A stretch of 64,000 nucleotides of DNA from JADGHX01 sp035760965 (GTDB lineage Bacteria; Pseudomonadota; Gammaproteobacteria; Steroidobacterales; Steroidobacteraceae). The stretch covers positions 57,624-121,623 of the forward strand of contig DASTRY010000027.1 of the NCBI GenBank assembly GCA_035760965.1. The letters are read 5' to 3'. The notes below the pieces were generated by a model that had not been told where the DNA came from, ran no database searches, and saw nothing but the letters and a program-made list of their open reading frames with translations. Shown one piece after another: positions 17,644 through 26,545 of the stretch. The position numbers were made by a program, and so were the translations under genes. Position 1 is the first letter of the stretch, and every line of letters starts with the position of its first letter.

Positions 17644-18831
17644 CTAGAACAAGCTCTTCAGAAGGAGCGCGGCGACTTGTCGCGGCGTGTAGATGGTCAG
17701 GAGCAGCGGCGCGAGCGGCGCAACGGTCGCGAGCGCGAGTTGCAGCACAGTTCGATTGCTCACGGCGATCAGTCGCATGCCCGAAATGGTTGCGTAGCTG
17801 TTGGCGAGATCCGCCAGCGACTGAATATCTCCGCTACCCAGCAGCGGATCGTTCTCGGCGGCAGCGCCACGGATCCACTTGCTGTCGAACTGGCGTACGT
17901 AGCGTTGCGCCAGCGCACCGTACTCGCTGAGGCCGGCGCGCTTGACTCGAAACAGCGTCGGGACGAAGACCAGCATCGGCGACAATGCGACGGCCAGCAC
18001 CAGCGCGGTCACGACGAACAGCTCCTGCCAGTAGTCGACGAGCTGCCGGTCCTGGAACAGTATTCCCGAGGCCGCGACACCCGCAAACAGCGCCCCGTGC
18101 GCGACCAGCAGCGGCATGAGCGCATAGGTCGAGATGCCGAGGAAGCCGAGCCCGCCGCAACGATCGGGATGGCTGGGCACCAGGTCGAGTCCCGCCCGCG
18201 CCACCTTCCAGAGGAACCCGGTCCAGATGAGCAGACGGTAATACCAGCGAAACAGCAGGAACTGAAAGAGCGGCAGACTGACGAGCACGTACCACCAGCC
18301 GGCAAAGGTGATGCCCGCGCGCGCGCCGGTGTGCCGGTACCAAGTATCGATCTGAAGCGCACCGACATGCCTCCAGATGAACGTGATGCCCACCGCGTAC
18401 ACGAAGATGAGCAACAGCACTTCGGCGACGGCGGAATTTCGCAAGCGCAGCGCCGACGCGGTTGCGGCCTCGAGCAGCGGTCGCGCACGCTCGGGCACGA
18501 GACCCCGATCCACGAAGACCCGCGACGTGACGCTCAATTGCTTGTGAACCGAGATCTCCGCGGCGATCAACAACGGTAGCGCGACCAGCAGGCGCGCATG
18601 CACGTCGACAGCGAGCAGAAACGGCTGCACGGCTCCACCGAGCACACTGCCATCGACGATCGACAGGATGAGAAGCGGCAGCCACGCGACAGCCGTGAGA
18701 ACGATGATCCGTCGGACGACCAGCTCGAGAGTGGGCCCGCACAGATGTGTGCGCCGGTACGTCTGATAGAGCGGCCCGCCCAGGACGACCGAAAAGTCAT
18801 GCGGCTCGGCGGCTCGCGTCGACGCGCTCAT
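17644..18831 (-). CDS. Polytopic membrane protein of unknown function
   Basis: A 395-residue protein with about six hydrophobic segments (near 42-65, 80-95, 135-155, 185-205, 240-260, 275-300, 370-390). A charged cytoplasmic stretch near 105-125 (RVFVDRGLVPERARPLLEAA) and a conserved-looking DLVPSHPDRCGGLGFLG block near 230 are its most distinctive parts. I do not recognise the family. It starts 6 bp after the OmpW-like gene and must be co-transcribed with it. Confidence 0.72.
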   Translation of the reverse strand: MSASTRAAEPHDFSVVLGGPLYQTYRRTHLCGPTLELVVRRIIVLTAVAWLPLLILSIVDGSVLGGAVQPFLLAVDVHARLLVALPLLIAAEISVHKQLSVTSRVFVDRGLVPERARPLLEAATASALRLRNSAVAEVLLLIFVYAVGITFIWRHVGALQIDTWYRHTGARAGITFAGWWYVLVSLPLFQFLLFRWYYRLLIWTGFLWKVARAGLDLVPSHPDRCGGLGFLGISTYALMPLLVAHGALFAGVAASGILFQDRQLVDYWQELFVVTALVLAVALSPMLVFVPTLFRVKRAGLSEYGALAQRYVRQFDSKWIRGAAAENDPLLGSGDIQSLADLANSYATISGMRLIAVSNRTVLQLALATVAPLAPLLLTIYTPRQVAALLLKSLF

Positions 18832-18837
18832 CGTTCC

Positions 18838-19509
18838 TCAATAGCGCCAGATCGCTCCGACTTTGACCTGGTCCCAGCCCGGCGTGCCGCTCGCGTGGCT
18901 GATGTCGAACCACTGGTGCTCCCAGGTGAAGCGCATCGTGAAGTAGTCGGTGATGTCCCAGCGGGCGCCGAGACCGGCCTGGTAAGTGAAAGAGTCCACC
19001 GACTTCGTCGGCTGATAGGGTGTGCAGATCTGGCCCCACCAGGGGTCCCACCAGCAGCCCACCTGGACTTGTCCGGTCGGAATGTTGGTATCGATCCACG
19101 CGTAGCCGATTCCCGCGCTGACGAACGGCGTGAGCGGACCCTCGAGCAGGTTCCAGATGCCGTTGATGCGGAACGCGAACGATTCCATGTCGCCGCGCAC
19201 ATCGGCCGACAGGCCCGGGAACGAGGCGGATTGCAGCGTGCCGTGATAGTTGGTCTTGGCCCAATCGAGGATGAACTGCAGCTCCCATTTCGGATTGAAG
19301 CGCCAGCCGAAGTTCAGCGACGCGCCGATGTCGTCGTCCATCTTGATCCGGGAGCCGCCGTCGAAGTCGGTCGTGTTGCTCAGCTGATAGAGAACGTCGA
19401 TGCCGAACTCGCCCCCGGGCTCGCGCGTGCTCGACTGCGCAAGTCCGATCGAAGGCAAACCGAGGATCGCAGTGCCTGCGGCCGCCCATATCAGCTGTTG
19501 ACGTTTCAT
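18838..19509 (-). CDS. Small outer-membrane beta-barrel (OmpW-like)
   Basis: A 223-residue protein with a signal peptide (LIWAAAGTAILGLPSIGLAQ) and eight or so amphipathic strands, including a FVSAGIGYAWID segment typical of OmpW/OprG and related 8-strand barrels. The C-terminus VKVGAIWRY is aromatic, as expected for a BAM substrate. The loop around CWWDPWWGQICTPYQP is rich in Trp with two cysteines, which may form a disulphide. It heads a two-gene operon with the membrane protein. A palindromic motif copy lies 70 bp before the start. Confidence 0.72.
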   Translation of the reverse strand: MKRQQLIWAAAGTAILGLPSIGLAQSSTREPGGEFGIDVLYQLSNTTDFDGGSRIKMDDDIGASLNFGWRFNPKWELQFILDWAKTNYHGTLQSASFPGLSADVRGDMESFAFRINGIWNLLEGPLTPFVSAGIGYAWIDTNIPTGQVQVGCWWDPWWGQICTPYQPTKSVDSFTYQAGLGARWDITDYFTMRFTWEHQWFDISHASGTPGWDQVKVGAIWRY

Positions 19510-19570
19510 GCGGAAGCTCCTGCGCCGTTGCTTTTGCTTGCTAGATTCAGCGGCGGCGCGCGCTGCCGCC

Positions 19571-19588
19571 ATTGGCCTTAGGGACCAT
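19571..19588. promoter_or_regulatory. Palindromic motif copy upstream of the OmpW-like gene
   Basis: ATTGGCCTTAGGGACCAT, centred 70 bp before the OmpW-like start. It overlaps the last codons of the regulator gene that ends at 19578, so the sequence may be under both coding and binding constraint. Confidence 0.5.
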
Positions 19589-20171
19589 GTGCCCGTTGCG
19601 TCGTCGCGACGACCGGCGGCGTCGGCTCGAACAGTCGCGCGTCGTACGCAAGCGTGGCGAGCTGCACGACCGAGCGAATTCCGAGCTTCTTGCGAATCGA
19701 CGTGCGGTGCAGTTTGACCGTGCGCGTCGTGATGCCGAGCGCCGCCGCAATCTCTTTGTTCAACTGCCCGTCGAGCACCTGCCGCACGACTTCGCGCTCG
19801 CGCCCCGTGAGCGTCGCGAATCTCCTGCGCACCTCGAGCGCCTTCGCGCGCTCCTCTTGCGCCATCGTTGCGTGATCCAGCGCGCGCTGCACCACCTCCC
19901 GCAGGTTCTGCTGCACGGCGCGCGTGAAATACACGATCGGCAAGCTCACGCCGCGGATCGCGAGCTCGCCTTGCAGATCGAGGACGCTCAGCTCCGGCAT
20001 CGCGAGATCCGCGAGCACGCAGCCGCGCGAGTCGGACGCGACCGCCTCGAGAAACTGCCGGGCCGATGCAAAGCTGTGCACGTCCATTCCCGACGCGCTC
20101 AGCGTCGGCGCTTGCGAGGTGACGAACGCGCTGTCGTCATCCAGAAAGTAGATCGCTGCGTGGCCGTTCAT
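19578..20171 (-). CDS. FixJ/LuxR-type response regulator with a shortened receiver domain
   Basis: A 197-residue regulator. The receiver (1-100) keeps the acidic pocket DDD (11-13), the phospho-acceptor Asp55 (VLADLAMPE) and Thr83 (IVYFT). From there it jumps to RAVQQNLREVVQRAL, where the other regulator in this window has 37 residues; about 22 residues carrying helix 4, strand 5 and the conserved Lys are absent. The LuxR HTH (118-180) is intact: LTGREREVVRQVLDGQLNKEIAAALGITTRTVKLHR. It can therefore probably bind DNA, but phosphorylation-dependent switching is doubtful. It is the third gene of the operon DUF3313-amidohydrolase-regulator, which has a motif copy at its head, so it may regulate itself. 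Confidence 0.85.
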   Translation of the reverse strand: MNGHAAIYFLDDDSAFVTSQAPTLSASGMDVHSFASARQFLEAVASDSRGCVLADLAMPELSVLDLQGELAIRGVSLPIVYFTRAVQQNLREVVQRALDHATMAQEERAKALEVRRRFATLTGREREVVRQVLDGQLNKEIAAALGITTRTVKLHRTSIRKKLGIRSVVQLATLAYDARLFEPTPPVVATTQRAHGP

Positions 20172-20176
20172 GAGTG

Positions 20177-21307
20177 CTACTTCTCCGGTTGGGCTGCGAC
20201 ATGCGACCGCTCCCACGCGCGCACCTTCAGCCGTGCCGCATCGAAGAGTCGCTCGTAGTTGAGCTTCCGCACCTTCTCGCGCGCGTCCGGTGTGAGCTGC
20301 TTCCAGAGCGGCTCGTACATGACGTACACCTTCAGGTATTGCTGCTGATCCTTGGGCGCGACTTCGTCGGTGCCGAAGAGGAAGCGATCTGGATAGTCGT
20401 TGAGGAAGGCGGCAGCGCGGGCCGTGATCTGCGGATCCGCGATGACGTACTTGGCCACCTCGTCCCACGAGATGTCGAAATACACGTGACGCAGCGAGGG
20501 ATCCTTCACGATGTCGCCCACGATCGCAGCCATCTGACCCGGCGCGCGCTCGGTCGCCGGCGCCGAGCCGGAGGACTGAACGGGATGCACCACGCGTCCG
20601 AGCCCCATGTGAGCCCAGATGATCGTCGTGCCCGGGTGCCGACGCAGCAGGTCCTTCATCTGCTGCAGGTACACGGGCGGTGTTCCCTGCTTGGCGAACG
20701 GCATGTCGATGTCGTTGTGCAGGATCACGACCATGCCCGCCTCGCCCGCAAAATCCAGAATGCGATCGAGCGCCGGGTTCACGAGGCTCGCCGTCTCGCC
20801 GGCGATCTTCGACGAAACGAACTCCTTGTGGATCGAGAACTCGCCGATACCGGAGAACACGCCGGGAAAAGTGTGCAGCACGCGCTTGATGTGCTCGACT
20901 GCGTACATGTCCGCAGGATTGAAGCCGGTGATCATCGGATCGAATCGCGCGCGCTGCTCGGGAGGCAGCGAGAGGTAGGCCGTCGCGATGTAGGCGTCGG
21001 TGAACGAGTAGTAGTAGAGCGGCGCGTCGGACTGCAGGTAGTAAGTCGGCGCGAAGTCTCCCGAATTGGCGTACGACCAGGTCTGCTGCAGCGGAATGCC
21101 GAAGAGCGCGACGCGCCCGACGCGATTCCCCATGATCGTCAGGAACCGGTGAATGTCCGTTCCTTCCTGGACGTAGTTGGTCAGATGAAAATGCGAGTCG
21201 TTGAAGTCATACGTCGCAGGGGCGGCGCGGGCGCCCGCGACGGTAACGGCTAGCAACGTGGCGAGCAGCGAAACAGCCGGCCGCGTCGCGAGCGCGCGCG
21301 CAGGCAT
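20177..21307 (-). CDS. Periplasmic amidohydrolase-family (TIM-barrel) protein
   Basis: A 376-residue exported metal-dependent hydrolase. A signal peptide ends near ARAAP. The metal motif is in FNDSHFHLTNY (HxH), with further candidates VVILHND, TTIIWAHMG and the late Asp in FLFGTDEV, matching amidohydrolase-2 (PF04909) barrels. Activity in that group ranges from decarboxylation to lactone hydrolysis; no substrate can be given. Its ATG at 21307 shares one base with the stop of the DUF3313 gene (TGATG), so translation is coupled. The regulator gene starts 5 bp after it. Confidence 0.78.
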   Translation of the reverse strand: MPARALATRPAVSLLATLLAVTVAGARAAPATYDFNDSHFHLTNYVQEGTDIHRFLTIMGNRVGRVALFGIPLQQTWSYANSGDFAPTYYLQSDAPLYYYSFTDAYIATAYLSLPPEQRARFDPMITGFNPADMYAVEHIKRVLHTFPGVFSGIGEFSIHKEFVSSKIAGETASLVNPALDRILDFAGEAGMVVILHNDIDMPFAKQGTPPVYLQQMKDLLRRHPGTTIIWAHMGLGRVVHPVQSSGSAPATERAPGQMAAIVGDIVKDPSLRHVYFDISWDEVAKYVIADPQITARAAAFLNDYPDRFLFGTDEVAPKDQQQYLKVYVMYEPLWKQLTPDAREKVRKLNYERLFDAARLKVRAWERSHVAAQPEK

Positions 21308-21984
21308 CACGTCTTCCCTTTGCCGTTCAACTTGTCGAGCGCATTGCGCAGTCGTCTGGCCCAGTCATCGAGCACGATCTGCGCATCGGCACGGTTCGTC
21401 GCCGCGTTGGTCCAGGTCATGTGACCGCCCATGCCGCCTGCCGTGCGCGCGTCCACGACGCGCGCGAGAATCTGGCCGGTCGGCCCATCGCGAATCTCCA
21501 TGACGAGCGTCATGCGCCCGGCCTCGGTCGTGTACGTACGCGATCGTCCAGGCGTCATGACATCCGGCGCGTTGATGTAGAGATCGATGATGGCGGGCAG
21601 CACACGCATCGTGTCGTCCTGCGGCTGGTCGACGAGCGGATAGCCACCCTTTTCGAGCTCTTCCGCGAAACTCTGGCGGAAGAGGCGCGCGAGCTCCGCC
21701 TTGATCTTCTGCAGATCCTCGGCGTCTAAATGTCGCGATAGATCGCGCGTTTGATTCGGATCCCACTCCTTGGCGAAAGCGACCTCCAGCGGGTCGATCA
21801 TCACCGTTTTGTAAGGCGGAAACTGTACGTTGGGCCGCACGTAAACGTTGTCGATGCCTTTCACTTCGCGCCGCTGCAACCCGTCCCACTCCGCGGGCGG
21901 TTTCTTGCTCGACGGTGTGGCGCATGCCGCAATCACAGCTATGCAGAGAACCACGATGGTTCGACGCCAATTCGGTGTGCACAT
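21307..21984 (-). CDS. DUF3313 family lipoprotein
   Basis: A 225-residue lipoprotein with the signal IVVLCIAVIAACATPS (lipobox IAAC). The body fits DUF3313: 'DGLQRREVKGIDNVYVRPNV' near the start, a KTVMIDPLEVAF strand, and a late GGHMTWTNAATNRADAQIVLDDWARRL helix. The family is common in gammaproteobacteria and uncharacterised, probably outer-membrane-attached in the periplasm. It heads a three-gene operon. A strong palindromic motif copy is centred 60 bp upstream. Confidence 0.8.
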   Translation of the reverse strand: MCTPNWRRTIVVLCIAVIAACATPSSKKPPAEWDGLQRREVKGIDNVYVRPNVQFPPYKTVMIDPLEVAFAKEWDPNQTRDLSRHLDAEDLQKIKAELARLFRQSFAEELEKGGYPLVDQPQDDTMRVLPAIIDLYINAPDVMTPGRSRTYTTEAGRMTLVMEIRDGPTGQILARVVDARTAGGMGGHMTWTNAATNRADAQIVLDDWARRLRNALDKLNGKGKT

Positions 21985-22035
21985 GGTCGTAGCTCCTCGA
22001 TCGCAATGACGTTACGGCCACGTGCCGAATTCGCC

Positions 22036-22053
22036 ATTGGACCAAGGGACGAC
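22036..22053. promoter_or_regulatory. Palindromic motif copy for the DUF3313-amidohydrolase-regulator operon
   Basis: ATTGGACCAAGGGACGAC, centred 60 bp before the DUF3313 start. A second copy 47 bp away serves the divergent gene. Confidence 0.5.
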
Positions 22054-22082
22054 GCTGCGCTACAGCCAACGGCGGGCCGGGG

Positions 22083-22100
22083 ATACGTCCAAGGTCCACT
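22083..22100. promoter_or_regulatory. Palindromic motif copy for the divergent lipase gene
   Basis: ATACGTCCAAGGTCCACT; on the opposite strand it reads AGTGGACCTTGGACGTAT. Its centre is 45 bp before the GTG start of the alpha/beta-hydrolase. Its better half-site faces the opposite way from the copy at 22036, mirroring the divergent genes. Confidence 0.5.
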
Positions 22101-22136
22101 ACAGCGTCCGCCGGCAGTCTCGAAAATCACTGCACC

Positions 22137-23093
22137 GTGAAGTGGATCGAGAACGCGCCGGGGTTTCGCAAGAGACGTGAGTGCGCTCGCGCGCTGCTCA
22201 TCGGGCTGTTCGCAGCGTGCTATTGCCTTCTTGCAGGCTGCCTGTTCGCGAGCACCCGCAGCCAGCAACAACGGATTGCCGACGACTACCGGCGCGCGCA
22301 GAGCGACGGCGGCAAGCGCTCGGTGTTCGCGGGACTCACCGTCGCCGGCGAAATCGTGTCGCTGGACGATGCCCGCTTCAGCCGCAAAGCGGCCGAACTC
22401 GGGTTCTGGCGGCCGCTCGACTCGGTGGCTACGACGCATCCCGGCATCTATTTCCTTGCGCCCTTCGACGCCGCGCGCGTCCCGGTGCTATTCGTGCATG
22501 GGATGAACGGCACGCCCGCCGATTTCGAGTACCTCGTGCAGCATCTCGACCGGTCGCGCTTCCAAGCATGGGTGTACAGCTATCCCTCGGGCGCAAAGCT
22601 CGAAGCCATCGCCGACCATCTCGACCACACGATCCGAGAATTGCATGCGCGCTGGCATTTCGGACCTATCGCGATCGTCGCGCACAGCATGGGTGGCCTG
22701 GTCGCGCGCGGCTTCATCCTGCGTCACGCGCACACTGCGCCTGCGGATTCGATGCCTCTCCTGGTCACCATCTCGACGCCCTGGGAAGGCCACCCTGCTG
22801 CCGAGCGCGTTCCCCCAATGGTGAACATCTGGCGCGACATGGTCCCCGGCAGCGTCTACCTCACGAGCCTCTTCACTGCGCAACTGCCCCCAACGACACG
22901 TTACTACCTCTTCTTCACGTTCAGCGATCGCACCGTGACGGTCGCGAGTCAGCTATCGGCAGCGGCGCAGGAAGAAGCGGTGCGCGTGATCGGCTTCGAC
23001 GACACGCATGCCGGTGTACTGCGCGACCCGCAAACCGCCGTGCTGCTGAATCAGCTCCTCAGCGCCACCTTCCCAGGACCGCAACTCCAATGA
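22137..23093 (+). CDS. Alpha/beta-hydrolase lipoprotein (lipase-like)
   Basis: A 318-residue hydrolase starting at GTG 22137. The N-terminus has a hydrophobic signal with lipobox LLAGC (Cys35). The hydrolase core shows VPVLFVHGMNGTPADF (oxyanion hole) and IAIVAHSMGGLVAR, with Ser184 the probable nucleophile. The PGAP1/lipase-class-2-like layout 'YSYPSGAKLEAIADHL' lies between them. A late Asp-His pair is likely in GFDDTHAGVL. The next lipoprotein gene overlaps by 4 bp (ATGA). It should be anchored in the periplasm and act on lipids or acyl esters. Confidence 0.82.
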   Translation: MKWIENAPGFRKRRECARALLIGLFAACYCLLAGCLFASTRSQQQRIADDYRRAQSDGGKRSVFAGLTVAGEIVSLDDARFSRKAAELGFWRPLDSVATTHPGIYFLAPFDAARVPVLFVHGMNGTPADFEYLVQHLDRSRFQAWVYSYPSGAKLEAIADHLDHTIRELHARWHFGPIAIVAHSMGGLVARGFILRHAHTAPADSMPLLVTISTPWEGHPAAERVPPMVNIWRDMVPGSVYLTSLFTAQLPPTTRYYLFFTFSDRTVTVASQLSAAAQEEAVRVIGFDDTHAGVLRDPQTAVLLNQLLSATFPGPQLQ

Positions 23094-23725
23094 TCACTTC
23101 ATCCCGCCTCTCGATTTCGCTATTCGTGAGCACGCTGCTGCTGACGAGCTGCGCGTCCCAAGAATTCGTGTCCACTTGGAAAGACCCCGCCGCCGCACCG
23201 CTACAGCTGAAAGGCGCGAAGGTCGCCGCGGTCGTGATGGTCAAGGACGAGTCGATGCGCCGGCCCGCGGAGGATGCGCTTGCGCGCGAGATCACCGCGC
23301 GCGGTGCGCAAGGCGTTCCGATGTACACGCTCATGCCCGGAGGCGACCCGGCCGACGAATCGGCCGCGCGCGCGGCGTGCGAGGCCGCGGGCGTGCAGGG
23401 CATCGTCGTGTTCAAGCCCACCGCAGTCGACAAGCAGGTCGAGACGAAGCCCGTCACCTCGCTCGAGCCCACCTACGGTAGTTATTGGGGCGGCTACTAC
23501 AGCGCGGGCTGGGGCACGTCGTATGCCCCGGTCACCGTCGGCGAGGAGATCGACATCAAGCGCGTCGTGACCGTCGAGACGCGCGTCTATTCGCTGCGCC
23601 AGAACAAGCTCGTGTGGAGCGGACAGAGCAAGACCACGAATCCGGAGGACGTCGACACCGAAGTGAGGAAGCTCGCGAGCGCCACCGCGGCGCAGCTGCA
23701 GAAGGAAGGACTGTTGCGCAACTGA
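23090..23725 (+). CDS. Lipoprotein of unknown function
   Basis: A 211-residue lipoprotein (LLLTSCASQEF, lipobox LTSC). The opening 'FVSTWKDP' is common to a family of small proteobacterial lipoproteins related to DUF4136. The middle (GSYWGGYYSAGWGTSYAP, about 130-150) is rich in Gly and Tyr, and the end carries a long strand-helix 'TVETRVYSLRQNKLVWSGQSKTT ... LASATAAQLQKEGL'. It is translationally coupled to the upstream hydrolase. The DUF4136 lipoprotein at 26.5-27.2 kb has the same general plan. Confidence 0.75.
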   Translation: MITSSRLSISLFVSTLLLTSCASQEFVSTWKDPAAAPLQLKGAKVAAVVMVKDESMRRPAEDALAREITARGAQGVPMYTLMPGGDPADESAARAACEAAGVQGIVVFKPTAVDKQVETKPVTSLEPTYGSYWGGYYSAGWGTSYAPVTVGEEIDIKRVVTVETRVYSLRQNKLVWSGQSKTTNPEDVDTEVRKLASATAAQLQKEGLLRN

Positions 23726-23745
23726 GGCGCCACGGGCCGGCGTCG

Positions 23746-25494
23746 TCAGAGGTCGGGGCCGATTGCGATGTGATACCGGATCTTGTCGCCGAGGTCGCTC
23801 TCCACGGGCTTCGCGAGATCCACGCGCACGACGCCGATGGGCGAGCGCCAGCGCACGCCGAAACCGGCGCCGACGTTCCACCTGAACCGCTCGGTGCGGA
23901 AGGCGTCGCCGCCATCCACGAACAGCGCCATGCCCCATTTGGGCGTGAAATAGCGCTCGACCTCGACGCTTGCGACGGCGAGGTGGGTGCCACCGATGAC
24001 CTCGCCGGCCGAGTTCGTCGAGCCGATCTGCTGATAGTCGAAGCCGCGAATGGAGCGGTCGCCGCCCGCGAAGAAGCGCAGGTCCGGCGGCAGCTCGTCG
24101 AAATCGTTCACGGTCATGGTGCCGAGCGTGGCGCGCAAGATGAGCCGCTGCCGCGGGCCGAGCGGGCGGATGTACTTGCCGTCCGCGAACAGCTGCACGA
24201 ACGATGTGTCGCTCAGAAACTTCTCGGGCCCTGCGCGCAGTACATACGCGAGCGAATAGCCGTTTCGCGGAAAGGAGAGATCGTCGGCCCTCTTGCGCGC
24301 CAGCGACGCCTCCGCGTAGAAGAGCTTCGAATAGTTCTGCGTCTCCGCGATCTCGAACGTTCCCGCGAGATAGACCAGACCGAGCGTGCGGGTGTATCCG
24401 TGCCATTGGCGCAGCTCGTTGGTCGAGACGCGCGTGTTGCGGGAGTGGCTGGTGTCGGTGTCCTCGTTCTTGTAGCTGACTCCGAAATTGAAGCTGCGAT
24501 CGTTGGGACCCGGCAGCGGGACGAGGTAGCGGGCGCTGGCGATCTGGCGACGCTGGGCCCAGTCGATGTCCATGCCGGCCTTGTGTCCCGCAGAGTTGAT
24601 CCAGCGCTTCTGCTTGCCGATCTGGACGCCGAACCCCGTGTCCGTGGTGATGTAGACGGACGCCGTGTAGATCGTCGGCTTCGCCGGCGTCACGTCGACC
24701 CGAATCGGAACCTCGAGCGAGTCCTTGTTCGACAGGTCGGGCTGCGTCGTGATGGTGGCGAAATAATCGGCATTCGCGAGCCGCTGCTGCAGGCCAATGA
24801 CTTCGTCCTGCGAGAAGTAATCGCCCTCCTTCCATGGGATGAAGCGCTCGAGAAAGCCCGGCGGAAACTGCGATTTGGAAAAGTGCACGGGACCGAACCG
24901 CAGGCGCGGCCCGCTTTCCCATTCCACGTCGATGCGCGCGCTATTGGTTCTGCGCGTCACCTCGACGCGATGCGTCGTCGCCTGCATGCGCAGGTAGCCC
25001 ACGCTCTGCAACGCCGCCTCGACGGCCGCCTTGCTGGCCTCGTATTCGCCATGATCGAGACGCTGGCCTTTGCGCGGTTGGAAACGTCGCACGGCTTGCA
25101 TCACCTGCGGCAGATTTGCGGCCTCGCCGCTCACGACGACCCTCTGCTCGACGACCAGCGTGGGTGGGCCAAGGGTCACGTGAAACACGGCCTCGAAGCC
25201 TTTATCCGTCGAGCGCAGCTCGCTCGTGACCCGGCTGTTGTAGTAGCCGTACGGCTCGAGCGCGGCCGAGATCTCTTGCTCGCCGCGGGTAAAGAGGCGG
25301 CGGATCTGGGCCTCGCTCGCGTCGCGGCCGCGGTATTGCTCCAAGGTCAGATTCGCGCGCGCGGCGCGTTCGAGCTCCTCTTTCAGCCCGTCGACGGTGA
25401 TCTCGAGATTGCCGGCGTGCGCCGTGCACCAGCCGAGCAATGCCAGCGCCAGAAGCGGCACGCTGCGCGCGCGTTGCGAGGCCCACGTCTTCAT
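23746..25494 (-). CDS. TamA-like BamA/Omp85 family outer-membrane assembly protein
   Basis: A 582-residue protein, close to the length of E. coli TamA (577). ATG 25494 gives a signal peptide ending CTAHAG. Three POTRA-like domains span about 25-255 (for example LEITVDGLKEELERAARANL and GPVHFSKSQFPPGFLERFIPW), then a 16-strand Omp85 barrel with the conserved 'FFAGGDRSIRGFDYQQIG' lid-lock motif and the end YHIAIGPDL. TamA helps insert autotransporters and other barrels. The usual partner tamB is not next to it here. A palindromic motif copy sits between this start and the divergent barrel gene. Confidence 0.88.
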   Translation of the reverse strand: MKTWASQRARSVPLLALALLGWCTAHAGNLEITVDGLKEELERAARANLTLEQYRGRDASEAQIRRLFTRGEQEISAALEPYGYYNSRVTSELRSTDKGFEAVFHVTLGPPTLVVEQRVVVSGEAANLPQVMQAVRRFQPRKGQRLDHGEYEASKAAVEAALQSVGYLRMQATTHRVEVTRRTNSARIDVEWESGPRLRFGPVHFSKSQFPPGFLERFIPWKEGDYFSQDEVIGLQQRLANADYFATITTQPDLSNKDSLEVPIRVDVTPAKPTIYTASVYITTDTGFGVQIGKQKRWINSAGHKAGMDIDWAQRRQIASARYLVPLPGPNDRSFNFGVSYKNEDTDTSHSRNTRVSTNELRQWHGYTRTLGLVYLAGTFEIAETQNYSKLFYAEASLARKRADDLSFPRNGYSLAYVLRAGPEKFLSDTSFVQLFADGKYIRPLGPRQRLILRATLGTMTVNDFDELPPDLRFFAGGDRSIRGFDYQQIGSTNSAGEVIGGTHLAVASVEVERYFTPKWGMALFVDGGDAFRTERFRWNVGAGFGVRWRSPIGVVRVDLAKPVESDLGDKIRYHIAIGPDL

Positions 25495-25531
25495 CGGCCG
25501 ATCCAGTTTCGTGCCGCGTGGGCGCAACCCT

Positions 25532-25549
25532 ATTGGCCCGAGGTCCAAT
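25532..25549. promoter_or_regulatory. Palindromic motif copy shared by tamA-like and barrel genes
   Basis: ATTGGCCCGAGGTCCAAT, 16 of 18 matches to the perfect dyad and the best copy in the window. It is centred 46 bp before one start and 45 bp before the other, placed symmetrically for two divergent promoters. Confidence 0.6.
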
Positions 25550-25585
25550 TTTGGCGCAGCCCGCTACGCGACTAGGGTTGTGTTC

Positions 25586-26395
25586 ATGAGAATTGCGACG
25601 GTTTGCGCGCTGCTGCTCGCTCCTTCCCTCGCCGCGGCCGAAGCGGGCGACCCGCTCTCGGATCGCTTCTCGTTGAGTCTCGGTACCTTTCTGCTCGACA
25701 CCTCGACCAATCTACGAGTCGACGGCACGGGCGGGCGGCGTGGCACCGAAATCGATGCGGAGCGCGATCTCGGCCTGCACAACTCGGACAGCTTCCGCGT
25801 CGACGGCTACTGGCGCTTTGCGGAGCGCCACAAAGTGCGCCTGCTCTATTTCGACAACTCACGGCACGACTCCCGCACTATCGACCGCGACATCACGATC
25901 CGCGATACCACCTTCCCGCTGGATGCGCAGGTCGACACGCACTTCACGACCACCGTGGCCGAGCTCGCCTACGAATACGCCTTTCTGCGCCGCGAGCACT
26001 ACGAGGTTGCCGGCACCATCGGCCTGCACAACTTGCAGTTCAAGCTCGGACTGACGGCACAGCAGACCTCCACAGGAGGCGCGGTGGCCGAGCTCGCTCA
26101 GAACGCCAAGGCGGACGGACCGCTGCCCGTCATCGGCCTGCGCGGCATCTGGCGACTCGGCGAACAGTGGGCGCTCGACGCCCAGGCGCAGTTCTTCAGG
26201 ATCAAGGTCGATCCGTATGACGGGCGGCTCGAGGATTACACCGCTTCGGTCGTGTGGATGCCCTTTACGCATGTTGGCCTCGGCGCCGGCTACAACGAGT
26301 TCGTGACGCGGCTCGACGTGAGCGCCAACCAGTTCGAGGGCCGCCTGCGCTGGCGCTACGGCGGCGCCCGCATCTTCGTCACCGCATCCTTCTGA
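25586..26395 (+). CDS. Outer-membrane beta-barrel protein
   Basis: A 269-residue exported protein (signal VCALLLAPSLAAAEA) made of alternating strands: FSLSLGTFLLDTSTNLRVDG, YWRFAERHKVRLLYFDNSRHD, and so on to a terminal IFVTASF, a typical BAM-recognised C-terminus. Length and strand spacing suggest 10-12 strands. No family name is certain. It shares a divergent promoter region with the tamA-like gene and may be one of its clients; that is inference. Confidence 0.72.
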   Translation: MRIATVCALLLAPSLAAAEAGDPLSDRFSLSLGTFLLDTSTNLRVDGTGGRRGTEIDAERDLGLHNSDSFRVDGYWRFAERHKVRLLYFDNSRHDSRTIDRDITIRDTTFPLDAQVDTHFTTTVAELAYEYAFLRREHYEVAGTIGLHNLQFKLGLTAQQTSTGGAVAELAQNAKADGPLPVIGLRGIWRLGEQWALDAQAQFFRIKVDPYDGRLEDYTASVVWMPFTHVGLGAGYNEFVTRLDVSANQFEGRLRWRYGGARIFVTASF

Positions 26396-26545
26396 CAGCG
26401 CGACCGTAGGCAGGAGGCCGGCGGCAGCGACGCTGCGAAAGCAGAGTTCCGATCCAGCAAGCGCGGGTCCGAGGCTTAGGAGGCAGGCCTGCGGGATCGG
26501 GGCCTTCGCGGCGGGGTTGCGTCGTGCCGCCGGCGGTTCGGGTCA

